Source: Helianthus annuus (lineage: Eukaryota > Streptophyta > Magnoliopsida > Asterales > Asteraceae). Taken from it: 64,000 bases of DNA. Where the stretch lies: assembly GCF_002127325.2 (NCBI RefSeq), contig NC_035448.2:127756561-127820560 (forward strand), given 5' to 3'. A model generated the notes under the pieces. The model made no database searches. It saw nothing but the letters and a program-made list of their open reading frames with translations, and was not told where the DNA came from. Below, in pieces: positions 33,921 to 45,680 of this stretch (its first letter is position 1; each line of letters starts with the position of its first letter). A program made the translations under genes and the position numbers.

Positions 33921-36175
33921 TTGAAATACGTGTTTCCAAATCATGGATATCAATTTCTTAATATGACTCAAGAAACATTTGATAGAATAAAAATATTAAA
34001 GAAAGAATTTGATTCATTTTCAGGTTATCCAGGAGAAAACACTAAGGATATCATTGGGAGATATAGACTTCTTGTTCGTTCAATGTCTAAAATTGGTATA
34101 ACTAAAGAACCAGCAGAATGGGTTGAAAAATTCGTCAGTGCTTTACCGAAAGAAGAATGGGAAGATTACATCTTGAACTTGAAAAGTTCTGGAGAATTTT
34201 CTCAACTGACAATTTGTCCACTCGTTGAAAGAATTGAAGAACAGATGAGGATTAATGATGAAAAGAAGAAAAGCCAAAATGGTGACCAAAGGGCAAAGGA
34301 AGAAAAAACTTCAAAAGTTGGAGAATCTGGGAAGAATGCATCAGTGTGTTTCAAATGTGACAACTTTAAGACTAATAATGACAAACTCGTAAAAGTTGCA
34401 GAGAGTTTGGCATTTGAGATCAAGAAGTTGAAAGACGAGAAGCAGAATGATGAGAAGCAGATTCTTATATTAAAGGAAAGGTGTGAAAAGATGAAAATTG
34501 AAAAATCAAAAATTGAGAAAGATTTTCAAAATCAAATGAAAATTCTTGAAGATGGGAGAGATGTGTTTAGCAAAAACAACATTGAAAAACAAAAAATGAT
34601 AAATTCCCATCTTCAGAAAATTATAAAATTGGAAAAAGAAGGTGAATTTGCTAAAAAGAAAATCAAAGAGTTGGAAAATGAGCTTGAAAGCAAACATAAA
34701 TCTTCAGAAGAGTTAGATTTCTGGATAAAGCTTGAGAATAAGAATCTGAAAGCAAATGAATCAAAACTTCAGGAACAGATAAAAGTTTTGGAAAATGAAA
34801 AGTCTGTTCTTGAAAATTTGAAGAATTAGAATGAAGAAACAATCAAGACTCATTTTGGGAGAATATCTCGGCTTGAATGTGAAGCTGAGAATTCAAAGAA
34901 CAAAATTGAGGAACTTGAAAAGAAATTGATAGGTTTTGTGACTGCATCAGACAATGTGAATTTTCCCTGTCCAAAACCAATCAATTCTGTTCTAATAAGT
35001 GACAATGTCACAAACTTTGACAAAGTCAAAGTTGAAGATTGTGATGAGAAAACTGATGATGAAAATGAGAAATTTTATTCAGCAGATGAGTCTGAGACAG
35101 AGTCTGATGCTGAAATTAAGAAAAAGAAAATAGTTTTGAAATTAAAAGGAAAAGTTCAGAAAACTGTTCTGCAATCAACTGAAAAGGGAGAATGCTCTAA
35201 GCAAAAACCTTTGAAGAAGAAAGTGGAACAGAAACAAAAAATTAAAAATGAGAAATTTGTTCAAAAAGAAAATAAAAGTTCATCAGTGCAATCATCCAAT
35301 CGCAATCAGAAATCAAAAAAATTTAAAAATGAAAACTAAAAAATTGTTGGAAATAAGTGGTGCAGGTCGGACCACAGTGCTCAAAAGCCAAATCCAGCAA
35401 ACAGAAGAAAGGAATATCACCAAGCTAAACAATGCTATGATCTGAGCGTTTGGTGTGAAAATGGTGATTGGTACGATAACAGAGTGTGTTACAGATGCGG
35501 CTATCAAGGACACATTGCTGTTAACTGCCAGAATTGGAGCTATGAGACCAGGAGATGCTTTAACTGCAACATCAAAGGTCATATTGCCAAAGATTGCCCA
35601 AGGAGATCAAATGAAAGATCGAGGGTTGAATCTCAGATAGTGGCAAGAATTCCAGTCAAGGTCAAGCCCAAAGAACTGAAAGTTCAAGAACCAAAAGTTC
35701 AAGAACAGAAAGTTCAAGAGACGAAAGTGAAGCTTTCTCAAGGGCAAAAAGACAGACTGAGGAAGAAGAGGAAGAAAGCTCGTGAGTATTTGGAGAAGAT
35801 CTTGTCCTCGGATTCATCCGTTGGAAAGAATAAGAGTTCTGATTAGTCAACTTCCTCGGCTGCAAAGTTAAGATGAATTCATCAGATACAAATCCGAGGA
35901 CAAAAGAAGAAAAGAAGATGGTAACATTTAGTGGCAATGAATCTGTTTCTTCGAAAACAAAGGAGCCACATGTCGGCGATGAATCTGACAGATCAAAGTC
36001 GGACAAGCCACATTCAGGCGATGATTCTGGTTCTTCAAAGCCAGAGGAGCCAGTAGTTGAGGTAAGATCTGAGAATTTAAGTTTAACAATGGATGATGTA
36101 AACTTTCCACCATTGTTGAACAAGAATTCGAAATCACCCAAGGACCGTCAGGCTTGGGTGAATCTGTTTAAATAG
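33921..36175 (+). pseudogene. Sirevirus-like gag, N-terminally truncated, broken
   Basis: One frame runs 33921-35846 through TAG (34827) and TAA (35337), then shifts near 35865 and continues to 36175. The start shows only the second half of a copia UBN2-type gag domain (ETFDRIKILKKEF, LVRSMSKIG, WVEKFVSALPKEEWEDY). About 180 residues of Lys/Glu-rich coiled coil follow, then two CCHC knuckles, CYRCGYQGHIAVNC and CFNCNIKGHIAKDC. A VQEPKVQEQKVQETKV repeat and a C-terminal block ending DRQAWVNLFK complete it. The gag N-terminus is missing, so no good start codon exists. Confidence 0.8.
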
Positions 36176-36975
36176 AAAAACCTGACTTGCCGGAGTTCCC
36201 AGGTTGGTAAGCGTGGAACATGAATCGGCACATTTCTTGAGAAATTTCACTCTGGTGATTTTTCTCCTTTCATGTGGTAAATCAGGGACATTAAGTTGTA
36301 CTTGATTTTCTACAAGTGTTATCAAAGGTGATGAGGTAACCCCGAACCTACAAATGATTGGTAATCAAACTTATTTTCTGGAAAAACCATTCTGATTAAA
36401 ACAAACTTAAGTGTTTTGAAATCACAATGGGAAAATAGTTTGTTGTGAGGGGGAGTTCTGATTGTTTAAGCCAAACGGATGGAGAATTGTAGTGATTCTC
36501 ATCAAGTTGTCAAGTTTGTACAGTTTGTTTCAAATTTTCCCAGAAAATCAAAATTGAAACGTATTTTGATTTTAGGGGGAGTAAAATTTTAAAAAAAATT
36601 AGAAAATTTGAAAATGTCAAAAACATTGAAAAATTCAAAATGAGTTTTGCTGAAACAAGAGGAAATGATAGTAGATCAGTTGGACTGTCACAGCATGCTA
36701 AAGAATTGGAGAGATAAAATGTGATAAGCGGTCTCACTAAAGATGTGACGATAGGCTCAGCTGGACTAGTAGATTTGCGATAACGATACAAACTTAAATG
36801 AAAAAGCCTAGTTCTAGTGGAAAACATGATTGAAAGCATAGTACTTAGTTTTGTCCTTCTTGATTGTGTGCCTACTCAGTAATCGCTGATTGTCAAAAGA
36901 CATAAAACTGGTTAAGTTTGTGAACTTTCACAACTTTGCTAAAAAGTCGCTGTGATTGTGCATTTCATTTTGCAA
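36176..36975 (+). other. 3' non-coding region of the copia fragment
   Basis: No frame. It has purine tracts (gtgagggggagttctg near 36447, ttttagggggagtaaaat near 36570). A block at 36650-36690 (gatagtagatcagttggactgtcac) has a partner at 54762-54792 in the other copia element. Confidence 0.65.
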
Positions 36976-37077
36976 AGAGGAATATCACAGGAATTCCCTT
37001 TATTTTACAAAACATGTTTATTTATTTATTTAATTTGAGCCACTACCTCAAGCTTAGGAGTGCTCCATAGCACTTGT
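36976..37077. repeat. 102 bp direct repeat, right copy
   Basis: Identical to 32856-32957; LTR sequence resumes normally after it. Confidence 0.95.
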
Positions 37078-37849
37078 ACTTGATTCACAGTAGGTCACCT
37101 GAAACATGTTGTAAAATATTTTGTCAGCGGGGAAATACTGAGTGAATCATTCATTTTGATAAAATGACACATTGTTATAATATACAGTATTAAGAGCGAT
37201 TACAATGTTTATATATCAACCAATTACCCAACAGTATTTGTCACTCGACTCGTTTCTGTGACTATGGTCATATCACCCATTGGCTAACCCGTTGTCCAAT
37301 GGTGACGATTATCAAGTAATGTATACAAAACCCCACATACTGGCTGTAATTGAAGACTACAAAGACTTAATCCCTGTAATTATAACTTTGGAAACAAATA
37401 TGATTTTGAAAGTAAATTTGGTAAAAAAGAGAATGACTCACATTGCAAGTTTATACGAGCAGGGTTTAGCCTACTGATAAGCCGAATAACCTAGTTTAAA
37501 CAACAATGCACACGAACCAGGTTAGTAACTAATACAGCATTTATGATAACTCACGAGATACAACTCTCACAACGAATGACAAAGTGCCATACTAAACATC
37601 CATCGATTTAACGACGAATGACAAAGTATAACCCTAATGCGGGCAGCACTTAAACATCCATTGGATAGTTTCAATCGATCGGATATTTAATCGTAGCAGC
37701 GATCGAGTTAATACCCGGTGTTGTGGCAGCACCTTACTATATGAAATTATACTTTTGAACACCCTAACTTCGTTTATGAAAGATTTCGTCGACACGACTG
37801 AACTGCTCATGATCTAACCTATTTATAGCTGAAAAGTGGTGTTCTCGCG

Positions 37850-38110
37850 GCCCACGTAAAACATAAGCAAAACTTTACGCGGCCCGCGTGGCCGCCTAGT
37901 CTAGGCATAGGTCTGATTGGTCATGAGTAGGTCCCCAGATGGTTAACACGTGGCCCCGGAATACTTATCCGATCAAACGTAAGTTGACGCGGCCCGCGTA
38001 AGGATATGCTTAACCTTTACGCGGCCCGCCTGGACTCCTAAAACTTATCCGGTTTGATCATTAAGTTGCAGCGGCCCGCGTAAGGTTAAGCTACCCCTTA
38101 CGCGGCCCGC
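37850..38110 (-). repeat. TTACGCGGCCCGCGTAA dyad array in U3 (3' LTR copy)
   Basis: Units occur near 37853, 37876, 37988, 38019, 38070 and 38097. The clearest is ttacgcggcccgcgtgg. In minus sense they lie 25-290 bp upstream of the TATA complement at 37820-37827. Confidence 0.85.
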
Positions 38111-38235
38111 CTAAAACCCATTTTTCTTGTTTTCTTTATTTTTCAAGCTGGTTAGGGTTTTAGGGGTCCAGGTTTCCACGTATGGATAGATTAGGGACAT
38201 TTTTGAAGGTTCTTACATCCTACCCACCTTAATTA

Positions 38236-38256
38236 AAATCTCGTCCTCGAGATTTA
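38236..38256 (-). other. Inverted repeat at the integrase stop codon
   Basis: aaatctcg (38236-38243), tcct, cgagattt (38248-38255); the minus-strand TAA stop is at 38254-38256. Same position and arms as in the element at 26234-26253. Confidence 0.75.
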
Positions 38257-41200
38257 TTGAAATAAGTGTGGATACTTTCGCTTCATTTCTGATTCCAGCT
38301 CCCAGGTGTATTCAGGTCCTCTCTTTGAATCCCACTTGACCTTAACTAGCACCAGTCGCTTGTGCTTGAGAAACTTAATCTTTCTATCTTCTATTTGAAG
38401 TGGTTTTTCAGAAAACTTTAATTTTTCATTTACTCGCACATCTTGGAGAGGTACTACCAGGGATTCGTCAGATAGACATTTCTTGAGGTTGGATACATGA
38501 AATACATCATGTACTCCTGCTAGTTCTTCTGGTAGTTGTAACCGGTAAGCAATCGGTCCTATTCGTTGGATTACTTGAAATGGTCCTATGTACCTTGGGC
38601 TCAGCTTTCATTTCTTTCCGAATCGTACTATTCCTTTCCAAGGAGAAACTTTCAAGAGTACCTTATCACCGATTTGAAATTCTAGTGGCTTGCGTCGATT
38701 GTCTGCATAACTCTTCTGGCGATCTCGAGCTGTCTTTAGTCTTTCTTTGATTTGCGTTATCTTGTCGGTGGTCTCTTGCACAATCTCAGGTCCTGATAAT
38801 TGACTTTCTCCTATTTCTGCCCAACAAACTGGAGTTCTACACTTGTGTCCATACAGTGCCTCGAATGGGGCAGCTTCAATGCTTGCATGATAACTATTGT
38901 CATAGGAGAATTCGATTAAAGGTAAATGATCATCCCAATTTCCACCATAATCTATTACACATGCCCTAAGCATGTCTTCCAAGGTTTGAATGGTTCTTTC
39001 ACTTTGTCCGTCTGTTTGGGGATGATAAGCTGTACTTAAATTTAATCGTGTACCCATGGCTTCTTGGAAACTTGTCCAGAAATGTGAAGTAAAACGACTA
39101 TCCCTATCTGATACAATGGAGAGTGGAACTCCATGTAGGGATACTACTTCGTCTACGTACAACTTGGCTAACCTTTCCATACTAAAGGTCTCCTTCATAG
39201 GTAGAAAATGAGCTGACTTGGTTAATCTATCCACAATTACCCAAATCGCATCATTACCTTTTCTGGTTTTAGGTAACTTGTTAACAAAATCCATAGTTAT
39301 CAGTTCCCATTTCCAAACAGGCATCTCTAACTGTTGAAGTAACCCTGAAGGTTTCTGGTGTTCTGCCTTAACTTGTGAACAAGTAAGACACTTAGATACA
39401 TAACTAGCTATGTCCCTTTTCATTCCTATCCACCAGAAATTATTTCTTAAATCTTGATACATCTTATTATTTCCAGGGCGCATAGTATACCTAGATTTAT
39501 GGGCTTCCTCTAAAATTTTATTTCTTAATTCTCCTTGCTTAGGTACCCAAATCCTTTTCTTGTGGAATCTCCAAATTCCATCAGCTCCTTGCTCCAATTC
39601 TTTGATTCTTCCTTTCATTCCTTCAGCATCATCTTTGATTGCTGTGGTTTGAACATTCTTTAATTGTTCTATTAAATCTAACTGTAGATTTAATCTAAGA
39701 GCACGAATTTGTTTTTGTTTTTCATGATACTTACGACTTAGGGCATCTGTAACTACATTTGCCTTTCCTTCGTGATATTGAATATCACAATCGTAATCGC
39801 TTAGAATTTCCATCCATCTTCTTTGTCTCATGTTCAATTCTTTTTGCCCAAATATGTACCTTAAACTTTTATGATCCGTATAGACAGTAAACTTTCTTCC
39901 ATACAGATAATGTCTCCAAATTTTAAGGGCAAAAATTACTGCTCCTAATTATAGATCGTGAGTTGTATAGTTTTCCTCGTGCTTTTTCAATTGCCTTGAG
40001 GCATACGCAATTACCTTTTTGCATTGCATTAACACACATCCTAATCCTAGCATAGAAGCATCGCAGTAGACTTCAAAATCTTCGGTTCCATCTGGTAATG
40101 CTAAGATTGGGGCATTAGTTAACTTTTGCTTTAAAATCCTAAAAGCCTCCTCCTGTCTGGGTCCCCATACAAATTTTGCGGCTTTACAGGTTAGCTTGGT
40201 TAATGGCACGGCTATTTTAGAAAAATCTTTAATAAAACATCTATAGTATCCGGCTAATCCTAGAAAACTTCTAACTTCCGTAGCCGATTGCGGGGCCTTC
40301 CATTTGGTAATAGCTTCAATCTTGGAGGGATCTACGTGAATACCTTCGTGATTTACCATGTGTCCTAAAAATTGCACTTCCTGTAGCCAAAATTCACACT
40401 TCGAGAATTTGGCGTAAAGCTTTTCTTTTCTTAACAAAGTTAAGAGTGCATGCAAGTGCTCACAATGTTCCTCCTGACTTTTGTAGTAAATAAGTATATC
40501 GTCGATGAAAACGATTACAAATTTATCCAAATACGGTTTACTGATTCTGTTCATCATGTCCATGAATGCTGCAGGAGCATTAGTTAATCCGAAGGGCATG
40601 ACTGTAAACTCGTAATGTCCATACCTAGTTCTGAAAGCAGTTTTAGGTATGTCTTCTTCTTGTACCTTCAATTGTTGATATCCGGAGCGCAAATCTATCT
40701 TAGAAAAATATCTAGCTCCTTGCAATTGATCAAATAGATCATTAATCCTAGGTAATGGGTATCGGTTCTTAATTGTAACCTTATTTAATTCCCTATAGTC
40801 GATACACATTCTCATCGATCCATCCTTCTTTTTTACAAACAACAATGGAGCTCCCCATGGAGAGGAACTTGGTTGTATAAAGCCTTTACTTAGTAATTCA
40901 TCTAACTGTTTCTTTAATTCCAGCATTTCAGTAGGTGCTAACCGATAGGGTGCCTTGGCTATCGGTATAGTTCCTGGAATTAGATGAATTCTAAATTCTA
41001 CTTCCCTATCGGGTGGTAATCCTGGTAGGTCTTCTGGAAAGACATCTGGGTATTCTGATACTATTGGTATGTCCTCCAGTTTCTTACTTTTGGTATCAAC
41101 AACTACCGAAACCATATATGATATTCCTTGTTTTCTTGAATAACTGGCCAACTTCATTACTGAAATAAATTTCAGTGGCTTTTGTGGCTTATCTCCGGTA

Positions 41201-42762
41201 CTCATTACTAATTCTCCTGTAGGTGTGTGGATTTCTATGGAATTTTTATCACAAAGAATTCGAGCATGGTTGGCTACTAACCAATCCGTTCCTAACACGA
41301 CATCTAATCCGACTAAATTCATAGGTAATAGGTTTGCAGAAAATTTATGGCTTAAAAGTTCTATTTTTCCTTCTCGCAAAACTTTATCTATTTTAACAGA
41401 ATTTCCATCGGCCGTTTCGACTGTGAAAGTCTGCCTAAGGTTGGTTAAAGGTAAATTAAGAGCTTGGCAGAATGAAGTATTTATAAAACTTTGGTTTGCA
41501 CCAGAGTCAAATAATACTTTTGCATAAACGTTGTGAACTAAGAACGTACCGGCTATGACATCAGGAATTAGTTCGGCTTCCTGAGTAGTCAATTGAAAGG
41601 CTCTTATGTTCTTCTTAGTAGTTCCTTCTGCAGGTTTCGCCTTGGTGTCTGCTGGTTTAACCAATTTAGGGCATTCTGGTCTGAAATGACCAGTTTCTCC
41701 GCAGTTGAAACATGCTGTTTTCTTTCTGCAATTCTCTTCACGGTGTCCTACAACTTTGCAAAAGTTACAGGTTTCCTTACATTTTCCAAAATGCTTCTTT
41801 CTGCAGTTCCTGCAGAACGGCGGAGTGGATGATTGTCCAGTTCCTCTTTTCTTGAAATTATTACTATTATTACCCATACGAAATCCTTGGGAAATTTTCT
41901 GAGCTAGTTCCTTCTTCCTATTTTCCTCCCGCGTACGTACTAGTCCGTCAGTTAGAGTGTTAGCTAACTCCACTGCATCATCAATCGTGCGGGGCCTAGC
42001 AGCTTTGACAATGTCACGAATCTCGCTGATCAAACCCCAGATATAGCGAGAGATAAGTACCGGCTCCGGCGAAGCCAGAGTAGGTACAATTCTGGCATAC
42101 TCAAGAAATTTTGAAGTATACCCTCGACAGTCAACATCCACCATTCGGTGGCTCAGGAATTTGTTTGCCATTTGTTCTTTTTCATATTCGGGACATAATT
42201 TTCTTTCTATTAATTGCTTAAATTCTTCCCAACTCATGGCATAAACCACGTCACTTCCTTTAGCTTGTAATACTATATTCCACCATTCTAACGCTTCTTC
42301 CTTGAAAAGGTGAGAAGCGTACATGACTTTATCCTCCTCGGTACATTTACTTATTTTGATTACTGCCTCGGTTTTCTCTAACCAACGCAGTGCCGCCGTC
42401 GCCCCCTCATTGCCTGCAAATTCAGCTGGTTTACAGGCAAGGAACTCCTTGTAAGTGCAGCCAGGTGTTGCAGCTTTCATTCTTTTATAGATTGGGGCTG
42501 GCTTTCCATTATTATTATTACCTCCTCCATTAACACTATTACTGGAGGTATTGTCGCGTGTGCGTTTGCTAGGGTGAGCTTGTGAAGGCTCAACAGGACT
42601 TTTTACCGCAGCGACAATTGCTGGAATAGCATTAACTATTCCCTGAGCAACGATATTTTCTATGTCTTGTCGATTTAGGAAGTAATCCTCGTTATTGTGT
42701 TCCGATTGGTTAACTTCATTGACTGGTTCATTAACCGCGTTTTCCATCTGGATGTGTATCAA
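38254..42762 (-). pseudogene. gag-pol of the gypsy element, one frame with two nonsense codons
   Basis: From ATG 42762 the frame holds gag ([23 protein letters not shown]), zinc knuckles including [14 protein letters not shown] and [14 protein letters not shown], and protease with an intact [11 protein letters not shown] with VFIDDILIY and RNase H ([14 protein letters not shown]) follow. A TAA at 39949-39951 interrupts RNase H. The frame continues through integrase ([25 protein letters not shown]) to a TGA at 38608-38610, then to the C-terminal [16 protein letters not shown] and HLFQ. The integrase zinc region reads YTMRPG where His is usual, so a metal ligand is probably lost. No frameshift is seen. 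Both stops replace positions that are Glu- and Gly-like in relatives, suggesting G-to-T changes. Confidence 0.93.
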
Positions 42763-42971
42763 TCACGAATTATTATTTAGTACAAACACTTTGGTACACT
42801 GTACAACCAAACTTTATTTAAAACATAACAACTCTATTGATCTATTACAACTGAAATTCAAAGACATAATATTATTTTATTTTGACTATGACGATTATGC
42901 TCTGCATTTATTTTATTGCCTCACACTTATTTATTTACCATGGTTGGTCTTGGTTTGGCCAATTATCTTAA

Positions 42972-43301
42972 TTATGGATCAAGATTCACTGCAGTAGTGG
43001 CTAACATATAGAGATCTGACCATTTTTCATCTAATTCGTCTTCCCATGGCGGGTTTTTGCCTATCTCCTCATTAACTATCACTTCTTTTGAATTGGACGT
43101 CCCTATTTTCTCTTGGCTTTTTCTAATAATCCAATCTCTCTTCTTGGGAGTTAGTGGGTTTTCATAGTGTGCCTTACGAATAAATATTCCTCCATTAGTG
43201 TTTACTGAATATTTTGAGGAATTTGATTGGGACGAGGTTCTCTTATCCTTTTGGGCACTATCTAGTTGACGATAAATGTCCGAAAGCTTTTGCTTACCCA
43301 T
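42972..43301 (-). CDS. Small pre-gag ORF, 109 aa, unknown function
   Basis: An intact frame begins MGKQKLSDIYRQLDSAQKDKR and ends WSDLYMLATTAVNLDP. I chose the internal Met at 43301 because the 15 residues before it are hydrophobic and outside the likely mRNA context. The product is hydrophilic and Lys/Ser-rich, with an acidic C-terminal WEDELDEKW. It lies inside the gypsy element between the primer-binding site and gag. I do not recognise a family. It may simply be leader sequence that happens to be open. Confidence 0.4.
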   Translation of the reverse strand: MGKQKLSDIYRQLDSAQKDKRTSSQSNSSKYSVNTNGGIFIRKAHYENPLTPKKRDWIIRKSQEKIGTSNSKEVIVNEEIGKNPPWEDELDEKWSDLYMLATTAVNLDP

Positions 43302-43587
43302 TCTGTAAATTAACAAGTAGTTAAAAAAATCAATAAAGAAACACATTGATTATCTTACAACGTTTTATATATGTACAGTCAAAACTGTCGACTTTGCGAC
43401 TATTCGATTTTATATATTTTTAATAGTATGCGTCCGTACACACTGATTATCTTACAACGTTTTATTTTTGAACTATTTTACAAGTTTTATATTTTACTAT
43501 TATTATTATTATACACTACAACCACACCTCCCCTTGCTATCCCTGTTGGCTGGCATTTTAGAAACGACGCTCCCTCTCGTCGTACTT

Positions 43588-44232
43588 CTAGGAGATCTGC
43601 TCTCCTACCTCCCGAATCCTATTTCCGGCATCCACCAACTCTTCGCCATAGCGGCGGAGTTCAGCTAAGTTTTCGTTACTCATTGGTGGGTTCGGTGCAG
43701 GTTCCGGGTGGAATTGAGGGAGAAAAGTGTTAGGGCTATTCATAATGTTCTGAAATTGCCAGTCGGCAGTCCACCACTCCTCTAATGCTCCTGGTAAAGG
43801 TCTAGGGTGAACAATAGGGTCTGGAATGGGAGGTTCTAAGTTAACAGGCAGTAGGGCTTCTGCTGGGTAGTTAAAGAGAGTTTCACCGGCAGGTCCAATG
43901 ATATCACCTAGTGCTAGTTTACGGTCCAACTCTTCTTCCCAAGATAATGGTTCCTAGTTTTGCCTGGAACTCTCCCCAGTTTCTATTCCCTTTCCTTTAT
44001 CTTTTGGGTCTTCCTTTTTCATGGTTTTCTGTGTTGCTGGCTTCTTCCTGCGTACACGCCTCCAACCTACCCACCTATGTCTCTTTTTCGCTACCTTTGG
44101 TTTTTCCTGAGGTTGGGCTTTAAATACCATAGGCTCCTCCACATCTGCCTGGTACCCAGTAGTAATACTGGTGATATCCATATCCTTACTATGGATAGAA
44201 ATATTCTGTAGGGCTTCTGATAGTTTGTTCAT
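43588..44232 (-). pseudogene. Pre-gag ORF, 214 codons, one nonsense codon
   Basis: Starting at MNKLSEALQNISIH (44232), the frame is basic around RRVRRKKPATQKTMKK. It meets a TAG at 43954-43956 and continues in register with WEEELDRKLALGDIIGP, then a proline-rich middle (PPIPDPIVHPRPLPG). It ends with a predicted charged helix, LAELRRYGEELVDAGNRIREVGEQI. The order of parts (basic, proline-rich, terminal helix) parallels the pre-gag frame at 19756-20985, although I see no clear sequence identity. Function unknown. Confidence 0.5.
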
Positions 44233-44360
44233 GCTGTTAGCACACACGAAGACGCACACAATCCTAAGTTAAAATTTTTGTAAACTAAAATTTTCACAAA
44301 ATCACAGAATGGCAATTAGATAAATTAAGTATTTCTAAATACTTAATTGGCTTAAATCAG

Positions 44361-44374
44361 TGGCTCTGATACCA
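44361..44374 (-). other. Primer-binding site, tRNA-iMet type
   Basis: The minus strand reads TGGTATCAGAGCCA, about nine bases inside the LTR end. Confidence 0.85.
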
Positions 44375-45390
44375 CCTTTTTCTGTCACGGCCCCCTTACC
44401 CGGTTTGACCCGGTCCAGGAGCCGTGAGACAGAAAAACCCGTGGTATTCATGTTTACAGCGGAAGTCTTAACAGGATGGTTTAAAACTTGAAAATGCCCG
44501 AGTATTATTTATTTAATAATGCGGGATACACCCCGTAATTTACAGTAGAGGAATATCACAAGAATTCCCTTTATTTTACAAAACATGTTTATTTATTTAT
44601 TTAATTTGAGCCACTACTTCAAGCTTGGGAGTGCTCCATAGCACTTGTACTTGATTCACTGTAGGTCACCTGAAACATGTTGTAAAATATTTTGTCAGCG
44701 GGGAAATACTGAGTGAATCATTCATTTTGATAAAATGACACATTGTTATAATATACAGTATTAAGAGCGATTACAGTGTTTATATATCAACCAATTACCC
44801 AACAGTATTTGTCACTCGACTCGTTTATGTGACTATGGTCATATCACCCATTGGCTAACCCGTTGTCCAATGGTGACGATTATCAAGTAATGTATACAAA
44901 ACCCCACATGCTGGCTGTAATTGAAGACTACAAAGACTTAATCCCTGTAATTATAACTTTGGAAACAAATATGATTTTGAAAGTAAATTTGGTAAAAAAG
45001 AGAATGACTCACATTGCAAGTTTATACGAGCAGGGTTTAGCCTACTGATAAGCCGAATAACCTAGTTTAAACAATAATGCACACGAACTAGGTTAGTAAC
45101 TAATACAGCATTTACGATAACTCACGAGATACAACTTTCACAACGAATGACAAAGTGCCATACTAAACATCCATCGATTTAACGACGAATGACAAAGTAT
45201 AACCCTAATGCGGGCAGCACTTAAACATCCATTGGATAGTTTCAATCGATCGGATATTTAATCGTAGCAGCGATCGAGTTAATACCCGGTGTTGTGGCAG
45301 CACCTCACTATATGAAATTATACTTTTGAACAGCCTAACTTCGTTTATGAAAGATTTCGTCGACACGACTGAACTGCTCATGATCTAACC

Positions 45391-45398
45391 TATTTATA
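45391..45398 (-). promoter_or_regulatory. TATA box of the gypsy 5' LTR
   Basis: The minus strand reads GCTATAAATAGG, conserved at 37820-37827 in the other LTR. Confidence 0.7.
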
Positions 45399-45417
45399 GC
45401 TGAAAAGTGGTGTTCTC

Positions 45418-45680
45418 ACGGCCCGCGTAAAACATAAGCAAAACTTTACGTGGCCCGCGTGGCCGCCTAGTCTAGGCGTAGGTCTGATTGGTCATGAGTA
45501 GGTCCCCAGATGGTTAACACGGGCCCCGGAATACTTATCCGGTCAAACGTAAGTTGACGCGACCCGCGTAAGGATAGGTTTAATCTTTACGCGGCCCGCC
45601 TGGACTCCTAAAACTTATCCGGTTTGATCATTAAGTTGTAGCGGCCCGCGTAAGGTTATGCTACCCCTTACGCGGCCCGC
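45418..45680 (-). repeat. TTACGCGGCCCGCGTAA dyad array in U3 (5' LTR copy)
   Basis: Six units at about 45420, 45446, 45556, 45586, 45640 and 45668 on the plus strand, alternating half-site orientations (ttacgcggcccgcc and gcggcccgcgtaagg). Confidence 0.85.

Larger units (their letters stand above)
32958..36975 (+). mobile_element. Truncated copia (Sirevirus-like) element, gag only, no 3' LTR
   Basis: It comprises five bases of filler, a 434 bp LTR (32963-33396), a tRNA-iMet primer-binding site (33399-33410), a leader with a 14-copy octamer array, a damaged gag frame, and a 3' non-coding region with a gggggag purine tract near 36451 and another near 36575. It then stops at 36975 without RT, integrase or 3' LTR. 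The 3' non-coding segment around 36650-36790 resembles that of the element at 50935-57032. It cannot transpose by itself. Confidence 0.85.
32692..38217 (-). repeat. 3' LTR of the gypsy element, interrupted by a copia fragment
   Basis: LTR sequence occupies 32692-32957 and 36976-38217. The insert is 32958-36975, and 32856-32957 is repeated at 36976-37077. The CGCGGCCCGCG motif array lies at about 37850-38110 and the TATA complement at 37820-37827. A 65-codon plus-strand frame (37280-37477) is shared with the other LTR because the LTRs are copies; I do not call it a gene. Confidence 0.9.

Noticed and set aside
37280..37477. 65-codon plus-strand frame, nearly identical to 44851-45048
   Set aside because: The two copies are identical because they lie in the two LTRs of one element, antisense to it. 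There is no independent sign of coding.
43371..43733. 120-codon plus-strand frame
   Set aside because: Antisense to the pre-gag region; no motif and low-complexity Y/L start.
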